Origin: Anaerolineae bacterium
GTDB lineage: Bacteria; Chloroflexota; Anaerolineae; Aggregatilineales; Aggregatilineaceae
Direction of reading: 5' to 3'
Assembly (NCBI GenBank): GCA_016929355.1
Contig: JAFGJA010000050.1
Span: forward strand, 1 to 7,709
DNA: 7,709 nt
The notes beneath the pieces are model-generated. The model saw only the letters and a list, made by a program, of their open reading frames with translations. It was not told the DNA's origin and did no database searches. A program made the position numbers and the translations under genes. Each line of letters begins with the position of its first letter. Position 1 is the first letter of the stretch. Positions 1-5,449 of the stretch are shown piece after piece.

Positions 1-33
1 AGGTTAAACGGCAAACGGTTGTAATTGGGTCAG

Positions 34-1338
34 CTAGGTTAGCGCTGCGCGGAAGGCATCCAGCATATATTCGATGTGGTCTTCGGACAAACCAGGGTAG
101 ACGCCGATCCAAAACGTTTGATTCATGATGATGTCGCTGTTGGTCAGGTTCCCCACGATCCGGTAGGACGCATCTTTGTAAGCTGGTTGCCGGATCAAAT
201 TGCCGCCGAATAACAAACGAGTGCCAATCCGTTTTTGATTCAGATAGTGGGTCAGTTCGTTCCGGGAAATGGGCGCATTGTCGCGGACCGTGATCACAAA
301 CCCAAACCAACTTGGCTCGCTGTTGGGCGTCGGCTCCGGCAATAGCAAGTAGTCAGCGAAAGGAGCCAATCCTTCACGCAGCAGCGCCCAGTTTTTTTGC
401 CGGGTGGTAATGAAATCCGGCAGTTTTTTCAACTGGGAAACCCCAATCGCCGCTTGCATATCGGTGACTTTCAGGTTGTAGCCAATATGCGAGTAAATGT
501 ATTTGTGATCGTAGCCATACGGCAAATCGCCTAGTGCCCATTCAAAGCGTTTGCCACAGGTGTTATCTTTACCGGGCGCGCACCAACAATCGCGGCCCCA
601 GTCACGGAATGACTCAGCCAGCTTTTTCAGGGCGGGTCGATTGGTGAGTACGGCCCCGCCTTCTCCCATTGTGATGTGATGCGCGGGATAAAAACTGAGC
701 GTGCCCAGGTCGCCAAATGTCCCCGTATACCGGCCATTGTAGCGCGATCCCAACGCATCACAGTTATCCTCAATCAGCCATAGATTGTGGCGTTGGGCGA
801 CATCGGTTACGGCGTCCAGGTTAAAGGGATTGCCCAGCGTATGCGCGAGAAAAATACCTTTGGTGCGGGGGCTAATGGCCTCTTCCAACCGCGTAACATC
901 GATATTATAAGTGCCCAATTCGACATCAAGCAGCACGGGAATCAAGTTATTTTGAATAATCGGATTAACCGTCGTGGGAAAACCGGCGGCTACCGTGATG
1001 ATTTCATCGCCCGGCTTGCACTGCCGGCCCCCCAATTGCGGGGAAGTCAGGCACGAGAGCGCAACCAGATTGGCGGATGAGCCTGAGTTGACCAACAATG
1101 CATGGCGGACATTGAGAAATTGCGCCAGACTCCGCTCGAAATTTTCGGCAAAACGACCCGTTGTGAGCCAGAAATCCAGCGCCGAATCCACCAGTGAGGT
1201 CAGGTCCTCTTGATCAAAAACACGCCCCGAAACCGGCACAGGCGTTTGCCCCGCCACAAAATCCGTGCGCGGCCAATTCGCGGCGTAGAATTCTTCAACG
1301 AGGTGCAGAATTTGAGCGCGGAGTTCCTCAGGTGACAT
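34..1338 (-). CDS. rfbH: CDP-4-keto-6-deoxyglucose 3-dehydrase (E1), RfbH/DdhC/AscC
   Basis: PMP-dependent, [2Fe-2S]-containing dehydrase that removes the C3 hydroxyl of CDP-4-keto-6-deoxy-D-glucose, the committed step to CDP-3,6-dideoxyhexoses. The 434-residue protein has the DegT/DnrJ/EryC1/StrS aminotransferase fold (family about 437 residues). The aminotransferase Lys is replaced by His220 in SFYPAHHIT, the hallmark of E1. Asp194, Tyr217 and Phe345 also fall at the numbers I recall for Yersinia E1. Cys193, Cys251, Cys253 and Cys261 give the C-x57-C-x-C-x7-C spacing of its iron-sulfur cluster. The ATG at 1338 has AAGGA seven bases upstream (1346-1350), inside the end of the preceding gene, which it overlaps by 11 bases, suggesting translational coupling. 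E1 needs an E3-type NADH reductase, which is absent here. It is last in the visible operon. Family assignment is very secure; the final sugar is inferred. Confidence 0.97.
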   Translation of the reverse strand: MSPEELRAQILHLVEEFYAANWPRTDFVAGQTPVPVSGRVFDQEDLTSLVDSALDFWLTTGRFAENFERSLAQFLNVRHALLVNSGSSANLVALSCLTSPQLGGRQCKPGDEIITVAAGFPTTVNPIIQNNLIPVLLDVELGTYNIDVTRLEEAISPRTKGIFLAHTLGNPFNLDAVTDVAQRHNLWLIEDNCDALGSRYNGRYTGTFGDLGTLSFYPAHHITMGEGGAVLTNRPALKKLAESFRDWGRDCWCAPGKDNTCGKRFEWALGDLPYGYDHKYIYSHIGYNLKVTDMQAAIGVSQLKKLPDFITTRQKNWALLREGLAPFADYLLLPEPTPNSEPSWFGFVITVRDNAPISRNELTHYLNQKRIGTRLLFGGNLIRQPAYKDASYRIVGNLTNSDIIMNQTFWIGVYPGLSEDHIEYMLDAFRAALT

Positions 1339-2230
1339 GCGGTTGTCCTTCTTTCATGGTGCGTAGCCCTTGTTTGTAATCCAGCATCAAACGCCCCAAA
1401 GTCTGTTCGATTTTGGTGACGATCATGCCAGCTTGCAAGGGGCGAGGTGCAATTTGATTAAGTGCCTGAGTTTGCACAGGTTGAATCAAGTCCGGGTTGA
1501 GATCAAAAACGCGGGCCGCCTCTAGCGCGAAATCATACCGGCTGGCACATGCGCGCCCCACAATGTGATAGATACCGGTGGCATCCCGCTTGATAAGATC
1601 AATGGTAGCGTGAGCCAGATCGGGCGCATAGGTCGGACTGCCAACCTGATCCATTGGGACGCGGATTGAGTCGCCCCTGTTGAGGGTTTTGATCAGGCGG
1701 TATATAAAGTTTTTGCCCTGTGATTCCCACCCATACACAACAGTGGTCCGAATAATCAGGTAATTTTGTGCATGGAGGGCGATCAGGTGTTCCGCCACCA
1801 GTTTTTGCCGTCCGTATTCGTTAAGCGGATTGGCGGGCGATTCTTCACCATACGGCCCATGTTGACCGTCAAAGATGTAATCCGACGAAAAGTAGACCAG
1901 TTTGGCTTGTATGTTATTTGCTGCCTGCACCAGATGCTGAACGCCAACCACATTAGTCTGGTAGCCTTCCGCCGGGTGTTGCTCGCAATAGTCAACATTG
2001 GTGAGCGAGGCGGGCACTAACACTGTTTGCGGCTGGAGCGTGCGCAGCAGATCATCGACCTGGGCCGCGCGGCGTACATCCAATGGCAACAAACCGGCGC
2101 GAGTATGGTGGTGATACGTCCCGGTCACCGCTTGATCCTGTGCCGCGAACCCGGCCATCAGCGCTTCGCCAACCTGACCGGATGCTCCAATGACAAGGTT
2201 AGGAACTGTTTGGCTCACATGATTACTCAC
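1328..2230 (-). CDS. RmlD-like SDR 4-ketoreductase of sugar nucleotides
   Basis: Extended short-chain dehydrogenase of the dTDP-4-dehydrorhamnose reductase (RmlD) family, 300 residues from this start. It shows the N-terminal nucleotide-binding motif GASGQVG (15-21), the family segment TNVD (77-80), the SSDYIFDG segment (115-122) and the catalytic pair Tyr139/Lys143 in YGRQK. Its likely role is NAD(P)H reduction of the 4-keto group of the CDP-sugar made by the neighbouring enzymes, as AscF does for ascarylose; this is inferred from context, and a paratose- or abequose-synthase-like role is also possible. The GTG start at 2230 shares four bases (GTGA) with the stop of the upstream cupin gene. 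An in-frame GTG at 2218 is a credible alternative (296 residues), with GGTGAG at 2226-2231 seven bases ahead. A TTG at 2248 would extend the protein without a clear ribosome site. Confidence 0.9.
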   Translation of the reverse strand: MSNHVSQTVPNLVIGASGQVGEALMAGFAAQDQAVTGTYHHHTRAGLLPLDVRRAAQVDDLLRTLQPQTVLVPASLTNVDYCEQHPAEGYQTNVVGVQHLVQAANNIQAKLVYFSSDYIFDGQHGPYGEESPANPLNEYGRQKLVAEHLIALHAQNYLIIRTTVVYGWESQGKNFIYRLIKTLNRGDSIRVPMDQVGSPTYAPDLAHATIDLIKRDATGIYHIVGRACASRYDFALEAARVFDLNPDLIQPVQTQALNQIAPRPLQAGMIVTKIEQTLGRLMLDYKQGLRTMKEGQPHVT

Positions 2231-2676
2231 CGGTGTTTTAAGGCCCAATCGTAGGGGATGTGATTATCAAACGGATCAACCCGATCAATTTCGTCTGGAT
2301 CATGGGGTAAAGTGGCGCAATTGGCGACGATGGCAAAATCAACCCCGACGCCTTTGAACCCATTCCAGACCATCGGCGGCACACGGACCAGGGCATAATT
2401 CGAGTCGCCCAGGAATATTTCCTGCACCGTGCTCTGCGTTGCGGATGCGGGACGATCATCGTACAGCACTAACTTGATCGTGCCTTTGGGGACCGCATAA
2501 AACAGCGTCATTTCTTTGTGGATGTGCCACCCCTTGACCACGCCGGGGTAAACCATCGAAAAGTAGATTTCCCCGAAGGCTTCAAAGTGCGGATCATCAC
2601 AGCGCAACATGTGCATGATTTGGCCCCGCTCATCTGGAATGCGCTTAAGTGGGTGAATCATGACGCCATCGATCAT
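2227..2676 (-). CDS. RmlC-like cupin, putative CDP-4-keto-hexose epimerase
   Basis: A 149-residue single-domain cupin of the dTDP-4-dehydrorhamnose 3,5-epimerase (RmlC) superfamily, shorter than the usual 180 or so. Recognisable landmarks are the ERG motif (16-18), FGEIYFS (34-40), GWHIH (49-53, equivalent to RGLH of RmlC), the VPPMVWNGF segment (99-107) and the late DP (134-135). His51 and Asp134 probably form the RmlC base dyad. By eye, the RmlC Lys and Tyr are missing. The likely role is C5 (or C3/C5) epimerisation of a CDP-4-keto sugar, like AscE, inferred from position between dehydratase and reductase genes. The ATG is preceded by AAGGAG with a spacing of about eight bases, the strongest internal ribosome site of the operon, and sits 53 bases after rfbG. 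A non-epimerising sugar-binding or isomerase role cannot be excluded. Confidence 0.88.
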   Translation of the reverse strand: MIDGVMIHPLKRIPDERGQIMHMLRCDDPHFEAFGEIYFSMVYPGVVKGWHIHKEMTLFYAVPKGTIKLVLYDDRPASATQSTVQEIFLGDSNYALVRVPPMVWNGFKGVGVDFAIVANCATLPHDPDEIDRVDPFDNHIPYDWALKHR

Positions 2677-2709
2677 GGGGGTTGCTCCTTATATATCCGA
2701 ATAGGTTCG

Positions 2710-2739
2710 CGCGGGCGAGTGGCCCACGATCAGCCCGCG
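2710..2739 (-). other. Intercistronic GC hairpin at the rfbG stop codon
   Basis: Perfect 7-base inverted repeat, CGCGGGC paired with GCCCGCG (2710-2716 and 2733-2739), with a 16-base loop that itself holds a small GTG/CAC palindrome (2719-2727). The rfbG stop codon (2730-2732) lies in the loop. No T-run follows on the minus strand, so it is unlikely to be an intrinsic terminator. It could protect or mark the rfbG mRNA end or limit ribosome overrun; that is inference. Confidence 0.5.
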
Positions 2740-3719
2740 TCGTATGCCAGAAATTCACGATACCAGGCGACGGTTTCGGCCAGACCATCAACTAACGAGT
2801 AGTGCGGTTTCCAGTTTAATATACTGTGGGCTTTGGTGGTATCCAGGTATTGTGATTTGATCTCACCCTGGGCGGTATTTTGAATATCCGGTTCCAGGTG
2901 GTTACAGTCCATGATCTGGCGCAGATGATCGACCAGTTCCAGGACGTTGAGCGGACTTTCCGGGCCAAAATTGAAACTTTGCCCCATCACCGCCGGTTTT
3001 GCGATCTGTTCGGCCAGCGTCATATAAGCCTGGGCAATGTCTTTGACGTAGACATAATCGCGCACAAAGGTTCCATCGCTGCGAATAACCGGGCGCTCAC
3101 CACGCAGTAAAGCCCGAATCGTGCCGGGCACAATGCGGCTCCAGTTCAGATCGCCGCCGCCGTAAATGTTGCCACACCGCGCAATCGCTACTGGCAGTTG
3201 GTACGTGTGATAGTAGGTCTGGGCCAGTAAATCGGTGCAGCTTTTGGATACCTCATAGGGATGCTGCCCCTGAAGTGGCATATCTTCCGTGTAGGGCAGT
3301 ACTGGCTGCGTCCCATAGGCTTTGTCACTGGAGGCAATGACAATGCGTTTAACAAGATCAGGATGAATACGGCAGGCTTCGAGCAAATTGTAAGACCCGC
3401 GAATGTTGGCTTCGAAGGTCGGCAAGGGGGAGCGATGAGCTACACCCACAATAGGCTGTGCGCCTAAATGAAATACGGTATCAATTTCCTGTTCATTGAT
3501 CGCGCGTTCCAACGTGGCGAAATCTTCCAGACGCCCGTAAACTGCCGTTGTTCGGCGGTAATCTTCCGAGCGGAATAGCTCCGACTGCGGATCAGCATCC
3601 CGGATCAGGGTAACAACAAACGCACCGGTTGCCAGCAGTTCTTTGACGAGCCATGTACCAACCATCCCGGTTGCCCCGGTTACAAAGACGCGGCGGCCTT
3701 GCCAAAATGAATTCTCCAC
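2730..3719 (-). CDS. rfbG: CDP-glucose 4,6-dehydratase RfbG
   Basis: NAD-dependent extended SDR that converts CDP-D-glucose to CDP-4-keto-6-deoxy-D-glucose in the cytoplasm. From the GTG start it has 329 residues, somewhat shorter than the roughly 357 of enteric RfbG. The N-terminus NSFWQGRRVFVTG (3-15) matches the conserved family start. The nucleotide-binding TGATGMVG is at 14-21, SSDKAYG at 130-136 and the catalytic Tyr155/Lys159 in YEVSK. The Asp-Lys pair (132-133) instead of Asp-Glu separates CDP-glucose dehydratases from the RmlB type. The start is set by homology, a GGAAGG ribosome site at 3727-3732 and a one-base overlap (TAGTG) with the rfbF stop. An upstream ATG at 3797 would add 26 unrelated residues inside rfbF. 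Substrate specificity rests on the DK motif and on rfbF being the adjacent gene. Confidence 0.94.
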   Translation of the reverse strand: MENSFWQGRRVFVTGATGMVGTWLVKELLATGAFVVTLIRDADPQSELFRSEDYRRTTAVYGRLEDFATLERAINEQEIDTVFHLGAQPIVGVAHRSPLPTFEANIRGSYNLLEACRIHPDLVKRIVIASSDKAYGTQPVLPYTEDMPLQGQHPYEVSKSCTDLLAQTYYHTYQLPVAIARCGNIYGGGDLNWSRIVPGTIRALLRGERPVIRSDGTFVRDYVYVKDIAQAYMTLAEQIAKPAVMGQSFNFGPESPLNVLELVDHLRQIMDCNHLEPDIQNTAQGEIKSQYLDTTKAHSILNWKPHYSLVDGLAETVAWYREFLAYDAG

Positions 3720-4486
3720 TACCACACCTTCCAGGGTACGTGATCGCTGTGCCATAGGTTGTTGAGCATTTTTTTGTCTCGCAGCGTATCCATACACTGC
3801 CAGAAATCATTGTGGCGAAACGCCGCTAACTGATTCTCGCGGGCCAGCCGTTCCATCGGTCCGTGTTCCCAGATCGTATCATCCCCTTCGATGTAGTCGA
3901 TCACGCCCGGCTCAAGCACAAAAAAGCCGCCATTGATCCAGCCGGCCCCGGTTTGTGTTTTTTCCTGAAAAACCCGGATCATGTCGCCCTCAAACACAAT
4001 ATCCCCAAAACGGGCGGGTGGGCGAACGGCGGTCACAGTGGCGAGTTTACCATGCGCACGGTGGAACTCAAGCAGTTGACGGATGTTAACGTTGCTGACT
4101 CCATCTCCATACGTGAGCATAAAGGGTTCGTCGCCGATGTACTGGGCGAGGCGTTTCACCCGTCCGCCGGTCTGGGTAGCGATGCCGGTATCGAGTAGAT
4201 GGACCTGCCAGTCTAGCTTTTCGCCATCATGGATGGTTACATTACCGGTGGCAAGGTCTACGGTGAGGCTTTGGCTATGTTGCCGGTAGTTGATGAAATA
4301 ATCCTTGATAAAATCGCCTTTGTATCCCAACGCAATCACAAATTCTTTAAAGCCATAGGCGGCATAGCCTTGCATAATATGCCAGAGTATGGGGTGAGAA
4401 CCAATTTCGACCATTGGTTTGGGGCGAACAATGGTTTCTTCTAAGAGGCGTGTGCCAAACCCTCCCGCGAGAATACAAACTTTCAT
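3719..4486 (-). CDS. rfbF: Glucose-1-phosphate cytidylyltransferase RfbF
   Basis: Makes CDP-D-glucose and pyrophosphate from CTP and glucose-1-phosphate, the entry step for CDP-dideoxyhexoses. The 255-residue length matches the family (about 257). The nucleotidyltransferase signature LAGGFGTRL (6-14) is followed by RPKPMVEIG (21-29) with Lys23. Metal-binding aspartates are expected at Asp128 in YGDGVSN and Asp233 in WQCMDT. VRPPARFGDI (154-163) and GGFFVLEP (186-193) are typical of RfbF rather than of glucose-1-phosphate thymidylyl- or uridylyltransferases. The ATG at 4486 is chosen because GGAGG lies five bases upstream (4492-4496) and MKVCILAGG is the standard N-terminus; an extension to 4501 would translate through that ribosome site. 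It is first in the operon, with a candidate promoter immediately upstream. Confidence 0.97.
   Translation of the reverse strand: MKVCILAGGFGTRLLEETIVRPKPMVEIGSHPILWHIMQGYAAYGFKEFVIALGYKGDFIKDYFINYRQHSQSLTVDLATGNVTIHDGEKLDWQVHLLDTGIATQTGGRVKRLAQYIGDEPFMLTYGDGVSNVNIRQLLEFHRAHGKLATVTAVRPPARFGDIVFEGDMIRVFQEKTQTGAGWINGGFFVLEPGVIDYIEGDDTIWEHGPMERLARENQLAAFRHNDFWQCMDTLRDKKMLNNLWHSDHVPWKVW
3727..3732 (-). promoter_or_regulatory. Ribosome binding site that decides the rfbG start
   Basis: GGAAGG lies seven bases upstream of the GTG at 3717-3719 and inside the last codons of rfbF. This spacing supports the GTG at 3719 over the upstream ATG at 3797 and over the nearer GTG at 3725, which would sit only one base from the site. 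Confidence 0.65.
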
Positions 4487-4502
4487 AAAAACCTCCAACA
4501 AT

Positions 4503-4531
4503 ATTATCCCAGACTCAGGCTATTGTGTCCT
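4503..4531 (-). promoter_or_regulatory. Candidate sigma-70 promoter of the rfbF operon
   Basis: AGGACA (4526-4531) and GATAAT (4503-4508) are separated by 17 bases and match the -35 and -10 consensus at four and five of six positions. The expected transcription start near 4496-4497 falls at the edge of the rfbF ribosome site (4492-4496), so the leader would be unusually short. The position after a terminator and before the first operon gene is right; the exact site is uncertain. Confidence 0.4.
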
Positions 4532-4534
4532 ACG

Positions 4535-4554
4535 ATCAAAATCGATGCAAATCG
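4535..4554 (-). repeat. Tandem 10-base repeat upstream of the rfbF promoter
   Basis: On the minus strand two 10-mers, CGATTTGCAT and CGATTTTGAT, follow each other directly (8 of 10 identical), and a further CG comes next. They end four bases before the proposed -35 box, so they are spaced one helical turn apart on the promoter's upstream face. This would suit an activator or repressor site, but two short AT-rich copies can arise by chance. Confidence 0.3.
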
Positions 4555-4613
4555 CGCTCTATTGCTTATTTTTGCCGCGACTTGCCAGCAGTGCGATGGT
4601 AATTAGTCAGGAT

Positions 4614-4651
4614 AAAAAACGCACGACTGAGAGAGATAGTTCCAAGTCGTG
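4614..4651 (-). terminator. Intrinsic terminator after tRNA-Pro
   Basis: On the minus strand CACGACT (4645-4651) pairs perfectly with AGTCGTG (4622-4628) across a 16-base loop, followed by CG and six T (4614-4619). It lies 75 bases beyond the tRNA 3' end and before the rfbF promoter, so it would separate the tRNA transcript from the sugar operon. The stem is short and the loop large, so strength may be moderate. Confidence 0.65.
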
Positions 4652-4725
4652 TAAGAAGGAATAATTGATAGATTGCGGGACAAGAAGGTAAAGAATCGAA
4701 GTGATCCCAATTGGCCATGCTGGTG

Positions 4726-4799
4726 TCGGGGTGCCCGGACTCGAACCGGGGACCTCTGCGTCCCAAACGCAGCGCGCTAACCAACTGCGCCACACCCCG
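4726..4799 (-). tRNA. tRNA-Pro (anticodon UGG)
   Basis: A complete 74-base cloverleaf. The acceptor CGGGGTG pairs with CACCCCG, the D stem is GCGC/GCGC, and the anticodon stem CTGCG/CGCAG encloses the loop TTTGGGA with anticodon TGG. The T stem CCCGG/CCGGG encloses TTCGAGT. C1-G72 and discriminator A73 are the identity features of bacterial tRNA-Pro. The 3' CCA is not encoded: CAC follows A73, so CCA must be added by nucleotidyltransferase. UGG can read all CCN codons with wobble modification. It is transcribed away from osmC, from its own promoter. Confidence 0.97.
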
Positions 4800-4809
4800 C
4801 TAACGGCTA

Positions 4810-4839
4810 AGTATACACCACTCCGCCACGCCCTGACAA
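4810..4839 (-). promoter_or_regulatory. Promoter of tRNA-Pro
   Basis: TTGTCA (4834-4839) and TATACT (4810-4815) match sigma-70 boxes at five of six positions each, with an 18-base spacer. The predicted start at about 4803 leaves only a few bases of 5' leader before the tRNA at 4799, as usual for tRNA genes. Confidence 0.75.
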
Positions 4840-4897
4840 GGGTGACAGCACCGGAATATTAGAACGCTATCAGAGAGGTGCGATCCCGCTCAAAACT

Positions 4898-4926
4898 TTG
4901 TTAGACTCTGCATACCAATCTAAATT
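4898..4926 (+). promoter_or_regulatory. Candidate osmC promoter
   Basis: TTGTTA (4898-4903) and TAAATT (4921-4926) lie 17 bases apart, each matching four of six consensus positions. The predicted start near 4933 leaves a leader of about 17 bases containing the AGGGAG ribosome site (4936-4941). It is a weak promoter by sequence, which would suit a gene needing stress induction, but no regulator site is recognisable. Confidence 0.4.
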
Positions 4927-4949
4927 GATGTATACAGGGAGATGAGATA

Positions 4950-5381
4950 ATGCCTGTTCGTAAAGCAGAAGCAATATGGCAAGGTGATCTAAAGAGTGGT
5001 AAGGGCACAATGGCGCTGGCAAGCGGCGCATTTGAGGGGGCGTATTCGTTTTCCACGCGCTTTGAAGATGAACCCGGCACAAATCCCGAAGAATTGATCG
5101 GCGCGGCTCATGCGGGCTGTTTCTCGATGGCGTTCAGCAATGAACTCGCCAAAGCCGGTTTTGTCCCGGATCGCGTGCATACGGTAGCCAAAGTTCACCT
5201 GGATAAAACCGATAGCGGGTTCAAAATCACCAGGATTGAGCTGATCACGGATGCGAAAGTGCCGCATATTGACGAAGCCCAATTCCAGGAAATTGGTGCG
5301 GCGGCGAAGGTGGGCTGCCCGGTGTCGCAGTTGCTTGGTCCCGGCGCAGAGATCACGCTTGCGGCCACGCTAGAAAATTAA
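4950..5381 (+). CDS. osmC: OsmC-type peroxiredoxin (organic hydroperoxide resistance)
   Basis: Cytoplasmic thiol peroxidase that reduces organic hydroperoxides and hydrogen peroxide, usually induced by osmotic or oxidative stress. The 143 residues equal the length of E. coli OsmC and align along the whole protein. GDLKSGKGT (12-20) is followed by TRFEDEPGTNPEELIGAAHAG, which holds Arg37, Glu47 and Glu48. The peroxidatic Cys57 is in HAGCFSMA and the resolving Cys123 in GCPVSQLL. This pattern places it in the OsmC subfamily rather than Ohr or YhfA. The ATG has AGGGAG eight bases upstream. It is monocistronic: it is divergent from tRNA-Pro and ends 14 bases before a strong terminator. The chemistry is known for the family; the reductant in this organism is not evident. 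Confidence 0.96.
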   Translation: MPVRKAEAIWQGDLKSGKGTMALASGAFEGAYSFSTRFEDEPGTNPEELIGAAHAGCFSMAFSNELAKAGFVPDRVHTVAKVHLDKTDSGFKITRIELITDAKVPHIDEAQFQEIGAAAKVGCPVSQLLGPGAEITLAATLEN

Positions 5382-5394
5382 TTGATCAATACCA

Positions 5395-5441
5395 GGGGCA
5401 ATGCTGGTAGTGACACAGCAATTGCCCCCGAATTTTTCTTT
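5395..5441 (+). terminator. Intrinsic terminator of osmC
   Basis: GGGGCAA (5395-5401) pairs with TTGCCCC (5422-5428) and TGCTG (5402-5406) with CAGCA (5416-5420), interrupted by one bulged A, around a 9-base loop. The run TTTTTCTTT begins at 5433. The T-run is only on the plus-strand side, so the structure should stop osmC transcripts efficiently. It has no matching U-tract for yyaL arriving from the other side, although the hairpin could still act as an mRNA 3' end there. Confidence 0.88.
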
Positions 5442-5449
5442 CCCCGCCA

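Larger units (their letters stand above)
4487..4949. other. Regulatory and tRNA region without protein genes
   Basis: This stretch lies between the divergent rfbF and osmC genes. It holds the rfbF promoter and tandem repeat, a terminator, tRNA-Pro with its promoter, and the osmC promoter. Reading frames of 60 to 75 codons across the tRNA show no protein-like composition. Nothing was recognised in 4652-4725 or 4840-4897. Confidence 0.8.

Noticed and set aside
787..1213. Plus-strand frames antisense to rfbH
   Set aside because: They overlap fully with a well-supported rfbH and show no family resemblance.
34..1338. RfbH as an ordinary sugar aminotransferase or as ColD (GDP-colitose dehydrase)
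   Set aside because: The PLP Lys is His220, ruling out an aminotransferase; the four cluster cysteines and the CDP-sugar neighbours favour E1 over ColD, which lacks an iron-sulfur cluster.
2230..2248. TTG start at 2248 for the RmlD-like reductase
   Set aside because: Rare start codon with no clear ribosome site; the GTG at 2230 (overlapping the upstream stop) or 2218 (with GGTGAG upstream) is more convincing.
3719..3797. Longer rfbG start at ATG 3797 (26 extra residues)
   Set aside because: It lies inside rfbF, adds low-homology residues before the conserved NSFWQG start, and a better GTG with GGAAGG at the right spacing exists at 3719.
4566..4795. Minus-strand reading frames of 62-75 codons across the tRNA
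   Set aside because: They translate the tRNA-Pro gene and terminator and have no protein-like features or ribosome site.
5381..5390. 10-base palindrome ATTGATCAAT after the osmC stop
   Set aside because: Short AT-rich palindrome with no T-run of its own; the terminator just after it explains the 3' end.
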